From assembly GCA_019009955.1 (NCBI GenBank), contig CM032230.1:15482001-15546000 (forward strand): DNA of 64,000 bases, in the 5' to 3' direction. The position numbers and the translations under genes are program-made. The DNA is from Riptortus pedestris. Its lineage: Eukaryota; Arthropoda; Insecta; Hemiptera; Alydidae. Of the stretch, positions 53,931 through 64,000 are shown piece by piece (positions within the stretch are counted from its first letter, which is position 1; each line of letters starts with the position of its first letter). The notes beneath the pieces were generated by a model, which saw only the letters and a program-made list of their open reading frames with translations, was not told the origin of the DNA and ran no database searches.

Positions 53931-55812
53931 AACAATCCGATGAGCCTGGGAACGGGTACGAGGGGGTTCATTCCCGAGGTCCAGCCATTTAGGAAAAGAA
54001 GTAAGACATACACTCGTTAATATTGAGTTACGAAAAAGATATGGATAAGATATATACAATTGTAGGCCATCCATATATAGTGAATACAAGACATGTTTTT
54101 ACACACACACTCACACACATTTGACTATGCGACTCATATATACAGTAGGATATTAACCGAATTTTCGGAACCGCTGTTAACCCCCAGTATTTGCAATTTC
54201 TCATCTCAGCTAATACAGCTGAAATAGACTTTGGTGTTGAATAGAAACTAGTTACCTATAGATTTCAAGTGTGGCATAGATCACATAAGCATTTTCGACT
54301 AGGAATGTAAAATCTTAATTTGTTACGTCATCACACCAAGAATTTGAATGTATGTCACATAATAAAGGTCTCCTGAAAGCAATATTTGGTATATAGCCTT
54401 AGAATGAAATGCTTCGTTATATAACAGCTTATTGTTACTTAAATATCTCGGTTCTAATCAGCATTCAAAGTGCCTCATCCACTTCCTTAACGATCAAACT
54501 TCATAATGAACGGAGCATATCACCTCATCCCCTAAACCTCCTAAACACTGTCAAGTAGGTGAACCCCCCCCCCCCAACCCTACTCTTGCTTAGTCCGATA
54601 CTTGCTATCAACGATACCTTCCATCATATTTGATCTTCATAAAGCGTTAAAATAACGCCTAATGGTCACCGACAGTATTTTTCTCCGACACCATAATCTG
54701 AGCATACTATATATATATATATATAGATATATATAATATATACTATATGGATTGCTTCTAAAAGATATAAATATATAAATATTATAATTTAGCCGCGATA
54801 TATCTCATGGTTTCCATAAACTGAGGAATGATCCTGGGACAAGTTGATAGTAGATAGACGATATTTTTTTATTGACTTCTGGTAACGAAACATGTTGCCA
54901 AAAATTGCGACCCCAAATTAGTGTTAGGGCCTACAGTAAATTATACTATTTAAAGTATGTGTAGAAGGACAATCCTCATTTCCATCACTACAACTAGGTA
55001 GTTCGATGCACATTGGCAGGAATACAATTTTTACAATTTTAAAGGAAATCTGCTAAATTTTGCATAGAAACATTTATATTTATTGTCAAGAGATTTTTAA
55101 ATTACGTCCTATAAACTTTTTTATTTTATGTTTATTAAATTACAAGATCAGTGATGCATAACATATCGGATTTACATTTAGTTATCTAAGAATAAGGCAT
55201 GTCGTGAACTCCTTCTAATAATGAAGGCATTAACACCCCTGATAATAATTTTAGGATGAATTGCTGATTGGTTCCTACCCCCATCTAGCTCGCTATGTGA
55301 CAATGGCCTCAGGGAACCTCTCACTCTATGATTATATTTCATTTTGTTCTGAGGACGAGGATGTACAATAGTCCAAGGATACTGTTAGGGGAAAGGTGTC
55401 TATGGAGGTGCTAGAAGATCCACTATAGAAAATACTCAAATTAAAACGATCTCTTAGAGCTATTTACTAAGGATGCAATATACAGCCTGACTATTTAGGG
55501 TCAAATGAATTTATACGGTTCATAATCCTTCTACTTAAAGGTTACCGAAAAATCTATTTATGTTTCTTTTTTGTAATATTGTTTGGAAGTTACTCGAACG
55601 TGTAAATCGGGTCCATACTGTATATATATAAAATTCTTGTTAGGTCAATATATAGGATATATATATATATATACAATAGGTACACACTCTACACATCTAT
55701 CAGCCAATTTGTCCCTAACTGTTCGAAATACACCTATTTGTTACAGCGTATTATGTAAAGAATTTGCTTCAAGATATCCGTCGATTACGGCTACAAGCGG
55801 ACAGGAGATAAC
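53931..55812. other. Damaged Family A scraps and unassigned DNA
   Basis: 54330-54600 and 54700-55050 hold worn pieces (aaatatctcggttctaatca, a TA core at about 54708-54755, cagtttgcaatt-like remnants). 55600-55680 has TA runs. No gene recognised. Confidence 0.45.
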
Positions 55813-56640
55813 AAAAAAGTCCGTCACGCAGGAGGCTGCGTTAAAACTAAGGGGGCAGAATTTCCCACGTGAATTTTTCACAATAGAGGTAATCTGCCTA
55901 ATAACAACTGTAGTCGTAAGAAACCTCTAAACCTAAAACATTCAGAGTTTTAGGCGTAATAACCCAATAGTTTTCTAGCCACCAAAAAACAGTTAAGCCT
56001 AACCTCTAAACTAGGGCGACGAATACTGTGTTACTAACCTCTAACCGATGGACGAATATTAAATGAAACGGCCGCCATAGCTCCACGGCGAAAGTCCGAA
56101 CATAGCCTACGGCGACCACACGAAGATAACAAATGTCAAAATTATCTATCGGTTAATCTATTCCAAGATACAGAATAAATGTATAAAACAATATTATAGT
56201 AAATGAAATTTGCAATAAGATTTTATCAATAGCAATATTTCGATCCGACGCATAATAACAGGAGATATGTCTTAATTTCACAAAAATCCCCCTCTCTAAA
56301 CCCCCCCCATCCCACTGACCGATTTCAGCCCTTTCTATTAACGAACTTGATCTGTTCTGTTTTACCATAAAACGATACATTCCAGTTTGGTAATCAAACC
56401 AAGATTGCTGACCGCAAGAAGTGGTTAAACAGACAAATTTATGATATATATATAAAAATATACTACTACTATATAAACTATATAAATATATATATTATAA
56501 CTTTGAACGGCCTCATTTTTCGAGTTAATTGTGTGGGCATCTCCTGGGTAGGATCGATGGACATTTGAAGAAATTTTTCGAAAGTCGCATCAAGAGTACG
56601 ACCTCATAGCTGATGTCCCTTGAGGGAAATTTCTAAAATG
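55813..56640 (+). repeat. Family A copy with many indels
   Basis: agtccgtcacgcaggaggct to atagctgatgtcccttgagg and gaaatttctaaa. Same subtype as 8411-9290 (taggcgtaataacccaatag block) but with frequent one- to several-base indels and a short, broken TA core. Confidence 0.8.
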
Positions 56641-56730
56641 AAGTCAGTTAAAATTAAATAAAGTATATATATAGATATATCTTATATATATAAATATAAT
56701 ATATTATATATAAATATATATAAATATATA

Positions 56731-57655
56731 TTAGCGGACCCGGCAGACTTTGTCCTGCATGATATTTCAAGCGATTAGGATATTATATATAATAATATTA
56801 AGTTTAAAACCAAAACTGCTTTTAATAATACAAAAAACAACTTTCATTATGTGCACGTTTGCCTAAAAAAGAAAAGAAAAGAAAATATCGCGAATATTTA
56901 TTTAGGCGAACCTAAAAAAATTGATATAGCTTATAATCATGGAAGAATTAATGCTACTTCACATACCGTGTTTGTTAAGTCATCTACAATCGTTAGTTGC
57001 CAACTAAAATTGTTTGGCTCCCATTTTACTTTTTTAGTTTATATCTCGTTTATACTTTGTTATACGACAAAAGTGAATATAACAAAAATTACTCTAAATA
57101 ACAACATAAACAACTTTTAACTGTCCATATTTGCCGAAAAACCGTTAAATTACCAATAATTCGCCCATAACTATAAGCTATATTAAAATCTTTAGGTTCG
57201 AACGCGAGTGGGAGTTATAAGGGAGGCCAGGAATGAAAAATTGCGATATTCCGATCCCCATTGGTTTTTCAACGATTTTCTATAAAAAATATAATACCAT
57301 CATTAGTCAGTGAGCGATGATTTCCCGGCCATCGCCGGGTATATTAGCTAGATTGTATATACAAAATACGTACATTATAGATGATATTTAATTATAATAA
57401 ATGCTATCCATGATTATGATTTGAATTATTCACGGAGTGTCAAACAGTGGAGAGGGAATGATTAGAGATATATTTTCATTTATTCTTCAAATGTAAAATT
57501 TTTTTTTTCTATAGGTCACCCAACGGACCCTTACGGGGAAAAAATGCGCCCAGACGGGAAGAGCAGTTGTACACGTAGAAGCATTGCCAAAAAAAGAATA
57601 GAATCTTTCCGCCTTAAATGATTTCCCGAGCGAAGCCGGGTACTTTGGCTAGTCT
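56731..57655. repeat. Family B copies, two subtypes
   Basis: Starts agcggacccggcagactttg (as at 13845), has acgacaaaagtgaatataac, gggagttataagggaggcca, and the ends ggccatcgccgggtatatta and cgagcgaagccgggtacttt then ggctag near 57655. Confidence 0.7.
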
Positions 57656-57815
57656 ATTGTAAAACTTCACATGAGAAATCTCCTTAGTTTACGCAGCCCC
57701 AGTGTGGCGGACTTTTTCGTCATCTACTACATAGAATCGACGTTTGAAGACATTTTTCGACAATCGCGCCATTAGTTCAATCTCAATAGCAGATTTCCTT
57801 AATTAGTGTATCTCT
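57656..57815. repeat. Both Family A ends joined, body deleted
   Basis: 57656-57710 is the AGTCC end in minus sense (attgtaaaacttcacatgag ... gccccagtgtggcggacttt). 57715-57805 is the other end in plus sense (cgtcatctactacatagaat ... caatagcagatttccttaat). Confidence 0.7.
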
Positions 57816-57829
57816 GCGTCACTAGTGGG

Positions 57830-57928
57830 TGTACCTAGCGTGGGAGAGAGGGTGGCCTGGAGAGGGAGAGGGTTGGCGGGAGAGAGAAGAGGGGATAGTC
57901 TGAGACTAGCCAGTATCAGCTCAGCAAC
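57830..57928 (+). promoter_or_regulatory. Putative promoter and 5' UTR, GAGA-rich
   Basis: A compact purine-rich block (gggagagagggtggcctgga, gagggagagggttggcggg, agagagaagagggga) lies right before the signal-peptide ATG, followed by cagtatcagctcagcaac. GAGA-type repeats are common in arthropod core promoters; no TATA box is seen. It begins about 15 bp after a Family A end. Confidence 0.45.
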
Positions 57929-58021
57929 ATGTTCGCACGCATCTTAGTTAGCGCCGCTCTGGCATCGTTAGTCGCGTCTTCAGCAATACCAATGTGGGAG
58001 TTCCTCACAAGGGGAGAAAAG
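57929..58021 (+). CDS. First coding exon of an unknown secreted protein
   Basis: ATG at 57929 opens 31 codons: MFARILVSAALASLVASSAI then PMWEFLTRGEK, ending at AAG|GTAATC, a good splice donor in phase 0. Residues 1-19 have a basic residue, a long Ala/Leu/Val core and a small-residue SSA end, so a signal peptide with cleavage after Ala19 is likely. The surroundings change from transposon to GC-richer unique DNA just here, and codon usage is clean. The mature N-terminus IPMWEFLTRGEK is not one I can assign to a named family. No second exon is recognised before 64000, so intron 1 is at least several kb. Confidence 0.68.
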
Positions 58022-60656
58022 GTAATCTATTAAGCCCTATTTTATTTCACACTCTCAAAATTAATATATATATTTTTTTCATTTTTTTTTTTTCTGTGGG
58101 GTATTTCATACCAAACTTCAAACACTTTTGTGATTAAACACGTATTACTTTTCATATTGTTTTGCATTTTCGACATAATAATTTAAAAAAAAATCAATTT
58201 TAGAGGACAAAAATTATTTTAAAAATTTCACATTTTTTTTAACAACAACATCGACGTAAATACAAGAATACTCAATCGTAAGAACTCAATTACATAATTC
58301 TCTTTGTAAAATAGACACAAATAATTGATTTTTAGAATATTTTGACCATTTCTATCCTATATGCAGAATAATAAATATTATACATCTCTAATACCGGTAA
58401 TGCTACCGGCAGTTCACACTAACCGGCTTTTTAAAATAATTTCATTTTTATAAGAAAATTTTATATTTCTTTGTATAATTTTGAAAGAAAGGTGTATTTT
58501 CAATAACTAATTTGAATAACATTTTTTATGGATTCCTTATTCACATTTATAAACATTGACAAAATAGGTACCTACTTCTTGATTATTACATATATTCTTT
58601 TATCACTAATAATGACAGATTTTAATTTAAAATGTAATTTAGATTTTCTATATATTGAAAAGTTATAGAATTAAAAAATAAAAGATTTTACAATTTCAAA
58701 TATTGGTCCAAATGGCTATTTTTAACTAATATTGAATTATTCACATTACACAATTTATTTTACTGTCATCTTTTTTTTAATATTAGAAAAAATAAAAAGT
58801 CGTTAACATTCAAGACGAAAATCCCCAAAAAATTAAATAACAAAATATAATGGGACAATGCCTATAAAAATAAGGAAATTGTATTTTCTATAATCATGAA
58901 AAATATTTCATTAATTAATTATTACTAAGTAGAGAAATATAAATGAATATTCGAAGAATTTATTCTCGGAATTATTTTTTTTTTATTTTTCATGGCTGTC
59001 AACAACAATGCTCAATTTTAGCTCAGTACATTTGTTAAATTATTACAATTCCGATTTGAAAGGATTTGTATTTGTTCCAATATGTGTTTGGGCTTTCACT
59101 TAATAGGTTCCAAATTTAAAAGGACATTATGCATTGAAAAAATGATGTGTTAGTTTTTTGATATACTGCAAAACTTCCCCAGTGACACGCTTTCCTAATA
59201 GTCTGTGTACACATTTTTCCCCTCGGTAATAGAACCAAAATGACTCGTGATTAAGAGTTAATTCTTCACAAAATGGTCGATTAGATACAACGAGTAATAA
59301 AAAGAGAATTTTGAATAAATTTGGCACTTTTTATTTGTTGACCTTGAATTGTGTGTTAATGGGGCAGAATGCCCAGTCTGTTGACAGAAATAGCTCCTTA
59401 TATTGAGACAAATTGACGAAAATTGCCTTGGGCCTCATTAAATCTTCTTTTAACGTTTTAATGAAATAAAAAAGAAATTAAACCTCTGAAAATTTCTGAA
59501 ATTAAGTGAATTATATTTTTATGTACCAGTAATTTTCAAATATTGGGTTATTTAGCTATTAATAATTGATAGTGTTTTTTGATTCCTTATTTAATTAAAC
59601 ATAAGATTCAAGATTAGCAAATGATGTCCAACATAAACTATTAATGACCCACTTTTTTTAAAATAAAAAAAATAATAATGGAGTAATGTGTCTTTGGCAC
59701 CATTTATCATAATGTTTTGAAAAATGTGATCCACTAATAATATTTAAATAGTTCATTTGTTGTAAACCTTCCATTTTTATTGTACAATCTGCAATTTAGT
59801 AAAAAACACAGAATTAATAACCGAATTATTAATATTTTTTTTAAATATTGGCAGAGCTATGAAGTGTGTGTTTTTATTAGTTAAAAACTAGAAGAGCATA
59901 TGATAGAAGGTCATTTGGATATTTTTCGCCTTTCATAATTGGCAAACAGCATTCCTTTAATGTAGGTTAACTCATCGAACCAGATCTTTCGAGATATTTA
60001 GTTAGCAAACTATCCATGAGAAAGTTTGAATTTATTAATAGAGTGTACGAATATTAAGTGTACTTGTGCTTAATTAATATTATTAATTATTAGTATTATT
60101 TATGCCCTGTGAATTAATTGTCTCGTCTTCTGATTATTGAGACAGAGTTGAGAATGAAGTGGTTAACTTAAGGGAGAAGAATTAATAATTTTATTTGGTA
60201 AAATACTTGCCTAAATTGCCAAGTATTCCGGAAACCGAGTTAAATTCGGCCATCTTTTTAATTCGTCAAATATATTTAAATGAAGTAAACCGGTTGAACT
60301 ATTCATAATTTTGTAATTTTATTTATTTATTTTCAAAAGCTTCGCAACTTAGGCGATGTTTTTCATTTAAATTAAAAAAAAAAATTTAAAAAAATCGAAC
60401 AGAACTAAAACTCTACAAAATGTTAAATAAAAATACGCAAACAGAACAATATTAAGTAAAACTCACAACAAAAAGAAAAAACTACAAAACCAAATACAAT
60501 TAAAAGGAATAAATAGATGATAAAAGATTATTAGAAAAATTAAATTACGTAGTAATAATAGTTAGCATAGTTTTCAACGTTTAAAAATTAATTAAATTAT
60601 TAGGTAAATAAAAATAAAGTTATATAATACAAATTGTAATAAATAAATAAATAAAT

Positions 60657-60693
<37 letters not shown>

Positions 60694-61317
60694 AGTTTGT
60701 AATTTAAGCATACTAACCAACTGTCTACATTCGATGAGTAAACTTTGATGTGGTTACTACATAACTTCCTTATACAAATACAATATGTTTAGGAACACCA
60801 AATTTAATAGAACATAATTTATAAATGTTTTTATAATAAACCGAAAAGGTCATATACAAATCTTCTGTAGGACGAAAACTGATTTTTTTCACCATTACAA
60901 AACTTTTTTTTACTTTCTACGAAATAATAGTTAACTGAAAAATGCACTGTTCTAAAGATTTTTAAAAATCGTGTAATTATTAGTGACGAGACATTAAAAT
61001 GTTAAAAATGTATTTCTTGTGAGTTTGAACATTCAACATACAATGTAGTATTCAAGTGGCATATGTAAAGAAATTGCATACATTTGTAATTATCTTAGTA
61101 CTTGTACACGATTGTTAAAAAAAAAAAACTTCTTAAGTGAGCTATGATGTGTGTTTTTTTTCATTAAACAGAAATAAATACATTTCATATCACCAGAGGA
61201 ATACAACAAGGACATCCGTTGCAAGGAATTCTCCTGAATTTCTAGAAATATACAACAAAACATTTTAGCATGATAAAATAGTTTATTATTATTCACTAGC
61301 TGTTTCTAGGACTATTC
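58022..61317. other. Probable intron 1, low in recognisable repeats
   Basis: Very AT-rich DNA without Family A, Family B or LINE sequence, unlike the rest of the window. It contains (AC)n at 60659-60691 and a TAAA-repeat just before it. No exon with coding character found. Confidence 0.5.
60659..60691. repeat. (AC)n microsatellite
   Basis: About 16 AC units after an AATA-repeat run. Confidence 0.95.
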
Positions 61318-61690
61318 GGGGTGGGTTATCTACAGGTTGCCACCATTCTCTATCCTGGACTAAGAATTTAGTACGTTCGTCTGTTGAAGAAACTTGAAAA
61401 AGCGTCTGTAGAGGCCGTGATCATTTTTTTCAATATTTGAAAAATACTCAAAGAATATTATTAAAGAAGAAGTTCTTGGTCTAGAAAAATAAATTGTATT
61501 ATTTAGGCCGTAATAATAAAATAGCTTTACTTTATTTCAAAGTCACCAAACTTTCAGCTAAAATTTCGTCAAATGTGTTTTGCGTCTTAACAAGCGTTAA
61601 TACATTCCTATTGCCAAGGTGGGAATCGAACCCACAACTCTAGGCTTACCAAGCGTATTGAGACTAACTGATGTGCTCGGCTGAGCCCCG
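61318..61690 (-). repeat. SINE copy, interrupted
   Basis: Right part 61610-61690 is the tRNA-like head (B box ggttcgattcccacc in reverse: gtgggaatcgaacccac). Left part 61318-61370 is the SINE 3' body (ggtgggttatctacaggttg). About 190 bp between do not match the SINE. Confidence 0.65.
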
Positions 61691-61835
61691 GAAAATGTAT
61701 GATAATCTTATTAATGTAATAGCCCAATATAAAGAGGTAATAATTTTGAATGGGGCGAGGGATGGAATGTTGGGCAGGTTGTATAAGTGAGGTGGGTCTC
61801 CTCAGCTGACCTCACCTACTCACTTTCTCCTGCTT

Positions 61836-61890
<55 letters not shown>

Positions 61891-62235
61891 CCTTTCTGGC
61901 GCTGCTCATTCTTATTCACGGTTTCATTATTTATTTTTAAGATCCACACGAAATTGGGAGATATAGAGAAATTTGATAATTCTGTGTTTGTCCACACTTC
62001 TACATTGCCTTGTGGCTTTCGAATATGTATTCAGGAATGCTACCGATGAGTTATGAAACATTTGTAAACTCATCAATGCTCGAAGGTCACAAGTCCGCAA
62101 GCTAACGTCAGATGATCTTGGGGAGTCAGAACGAACATAAAATTATTTTCTTTAAACGATATCTTAACGCTATGTATTAACAACCAATATTAAAGTATGA
62201 TTTAGATGAGGAATGGGCAGAAATTGTCTTATTGT
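61691..62235. other. CT-rich block and unassigned DNA
   Basis: 61837-61890 is (TC)n. Before it lies ggcaggttgtataagtgagg and cagctgacctcacctactca, GC-richer unique DNA that could be an enhancer or alternative promoter, which is speculation. The rest is unassigned. Confidence 0.4.
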
Positions 62236-62244
62236 ATGAGGATT

Positions 62245-62745
62245 GCCTGGGTAGGACAAGAGTGATCTGATTACGACAGGACTACCTGGTTGAATAAAGA
62301 ATACCTGATTGGTCGAGGACTGCTTGATTAGGAAAAGAGAACCTGATTGGAACAGGACGATCTGATTAAGACAGGTCTACCTGGTTGGACGAGGAGTACC
62401 TGATTGGTTGAAGACTGCTTGATTAGGAAATGAGAACCTGTATGGAACTGGACGATCTGATTGAGACAGATCTACCTGATCGGACGAGGAGTACCTGATT
62501 GGTTGAGAACTGCTTGATTAGGAAATGAGAACCTGATTGGAACAGGTCGATCTGATTTAGAGAGGTCCACCTGGTTGGACGAGGAGTACCTGATGAGTCG
62601 AGGGCTTCTTGACTAGGAAATAAGAACCTGATTGGAACAGGACGATCTGATTAAGACAGGACTACCTGGTTGGACGAGGAGTACCTGATTGGTTTAGGAC
62701 TGCTTGATTAGGAAAAGAGAACCTGAATAGAACAGAAATTGGGGT
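62245..62745. repeat. 95-bp higher-order repeat of 19-bp monomers
   Basis: Five distinct 19-bp monomers recur in fixed order: acctgattggaacaggacg, atctgattaagacaggtct, acctggttggacgaggagt, acctgattggttgaagact, gcttgattaggaaatgaga. About five 95-bp rounds are present. All monomers share a nCTGATTnG core, so they derive from one ancestor. Decayed monomers continue to about 62920. Confidence 0.92.
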
Positions 62746-63400
62746 AATTGGTGAAGTATATTTGGTTGAATGAAGACTTCGTAATTGGAACAGGATACCA
62801 CTATGTGCTTGGAAAAGGACTACCCGGTTAGAACAACGATACTTGGTCAGATAAGGGTTACCTGTTTTTTTGAGGGCCGCCTAATAGGTAGAGGAATTCG
62901 TCCTTAAATAAGGACCTAGACATTTCGAGGTTTTGGACAAACTATCCTTTCCACTGCAACATTTTGGATTTATAGGTCATCAGCTTTCGAACTGACCTCT
63001 GCCTTCAATAGTGTCAAGTTAAACGTTCAAAACACCACTTGGTGTGTCAAAAATCTTGGTAATTCTTTGTCAAAAGGAGAAAGTAGTTTAGGAAATTGAA
63101 CACCACTTTTGGGCTAATGCATAATTTTTAGATAAGAAATTAAATTTATTGCAGCCCTGAAAGATAAACTTAATCTTAGGTTATTGCAAAAGTCTTTATG
63201 CAGGAGTTGGTTTGAAATTTATCATTTGAACATTATTCAATCTAAACGTGTTTGGTTAGTAATACTTGCTCATAATAAAAGTACTAACAAATCCATAAGA
63301 AAAAAAAATAGTGATTCAGTCTAGTAATAATTTATTAATTTCTAATGCGAAAGCGGAGAAAATGTCTAGAGGTTAAGGGAAGGTGTCGCATCGAAATAAT
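62746..63400. other. Decayed monomers then unassigned DNA
   Basis: To about 62920 single monomers (ggaaaaggactacccggtta, ataagggttacctgtt) are still visible. Beyond that nothing is recognised. Confidence 0.45.
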
Positions 63401-64000
63401 AAATCGGTAGGATATTTAGCAGGCTAGACCACGTTTCTCCACTCACTGTTCTCCAATTCTATCGGCACGTTGGGAAGATATGTTTCGCACAGAACCTCTG
63501 GAGGATTATGAGACGAAATATGAGCTTCGCAAAACTAAGATGAAACAAAAAACAAAGCCCGAGATTGAACAGTTGTAAGAACTACAGGTCTGCACATCGT
63601 CCTTCCAATGACGATAGATTTTGTAAAGGATCGTCATTTTCAAAGTGTGTAACTAGAAGTCAAGTTAAATACGATCATTTAAATATGGCTAATCGGCTGA
63701 TGGTTGCTATCGTCAGATGGATTGATCAGGGTGTTTTGTTCCCTTCCTTTGAACGCACCAATTTATTGAGAAGAGCTATGACGCTTTTAAAGCAACTTGA
63801 TCTCCGATAGTCAATAAAAAATTGGACCAGCAACAAAATATTGCAGAAAATGGCTTTCAAACAGCTAAGGAAAACTTGTTAGGGTTGGATCATGCATCGC
63901 TACAAAGATCAGGATGCGATGGCTTTCCAAGTTCCAGCCAAGGCTGAAAAATGGAACTAGGGGCTTCAAAAGCATGATTTTTATAACGAAGAATGGCCAA
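63401..64000 (+). other. Possible coding remnant, unassigned
   Basis: Mixed base composition with a plus-strand ORF at 63565-63810 (81 codons, YDHLNMANRLMVAIVRWID, LRRAMTLLKQLDL) and broken coding-like frames before and after it. I do not recognise the product; a transposon relic is more likely than an exon, since nothing shows splice sites that fit. Confidence 0.3.

Noticed and set aside
59127..59327. 66-codon minus-strand ORF with a hydrophobic start
   Set aside because: It sits in the AT-rich putative intron, has no motif and is of chance length.

Overview
The window is animal nuclear DNA, most likely from an arthropod. It is AT-rich with few host genes, has spliceosomal splice sites (an acceptor at about 3308, a donor at 58022) and AATAAA polyadenylation signals, and is saturated with eukaryotic transposons and microsatellites. 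The transposon mix (Jockey-like LINEs, a BEL/Pao LTR element, a Penelope-like element, piggyBac-like and hAT DNA elements, a tRNA-derived SINE) and a last exon resembling the mite group-7-allergen fold fit an arthropod. I cannot settle crustacean versus insect from sequence alone.

Only three host coding features are supported. (1) A terminal exon at 3309-3878 encodes about 189 residues of a probable group-7-allergen/BPI-fold secreted protein; its upstream exons are not recognised. (2) An intact single-exon mannose-6-phosphate isomerase lies at 35876-37189. (3) A first exon with a signal peptide and a good splice donor lies at 57929-58021; the rest of the window to 64000 is probably its first intron. 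These genes do not form an operon or an obvious pathway.

The rest is mobile DNA in layers. Family A is a non-autonomous repeat of about 0.65-0.9 kb. One end is AGTCCGTCACGCAGGGGCTG, the other is GATTTCCCTTAAGGGAAATC followed by TGCTAA, and a (TA)n microsatellite sits at a fixed internal place. It occurs in both orientations more than 15 times (1.7-3.2, 8.4-10.3, 11.0-16.8, 19.6-23.6, 31.6, 33.3, 34.4-35.6, 40.2-42.4, 49.3-56.6 and 57.7 kb), and I read it as a Helentron/HINE-like element. Family B ends in a CCCGG...CCGGG hairpin (TAGCTAAGGTACCCGGCTTC) and occurs at 0-0.5, 4.75-7.0, 11.65-12.3, 13.8-14.2, 37.95-39.0 and 56.7-57.65 kb. A tRNA-derived SINE is present about eight times.

The most informative locus is 23.3-31.4 kb, a nested stack. 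A Family A copy is cut by a Jockey-like LINE. The LINE took a piggyBac-like MITE at a TTAA site. A BEL/Pao element then landed beside the MITE end with a 5-bp target duplication. A sister LINE at 4787-6091 has a 12-bp target duplication and a 5' inversion of the twin-priming kind.

Tandem repeats are also prominent: a 23-bp minisatellite (32.75-33.15 kb), a 10-bp CCTAG minisatellite (44.0-44.3 kb), 1.3 kb of CT-rich simple sequence (45.86-47.15 kb), C-rich G-quadruplex-prone DNA (48.45-49.17 kb), a roughly 105-bp satellite made from a Family A end (52.75-53.9 kb), and a 95-bp higher-order repeat of five 19-bp monomers (62.25-62.75 kb). The stretch 50.1-56.7 kb is full of random-looking small indels relative to sister repeat copies and may be poorly polished assembly.
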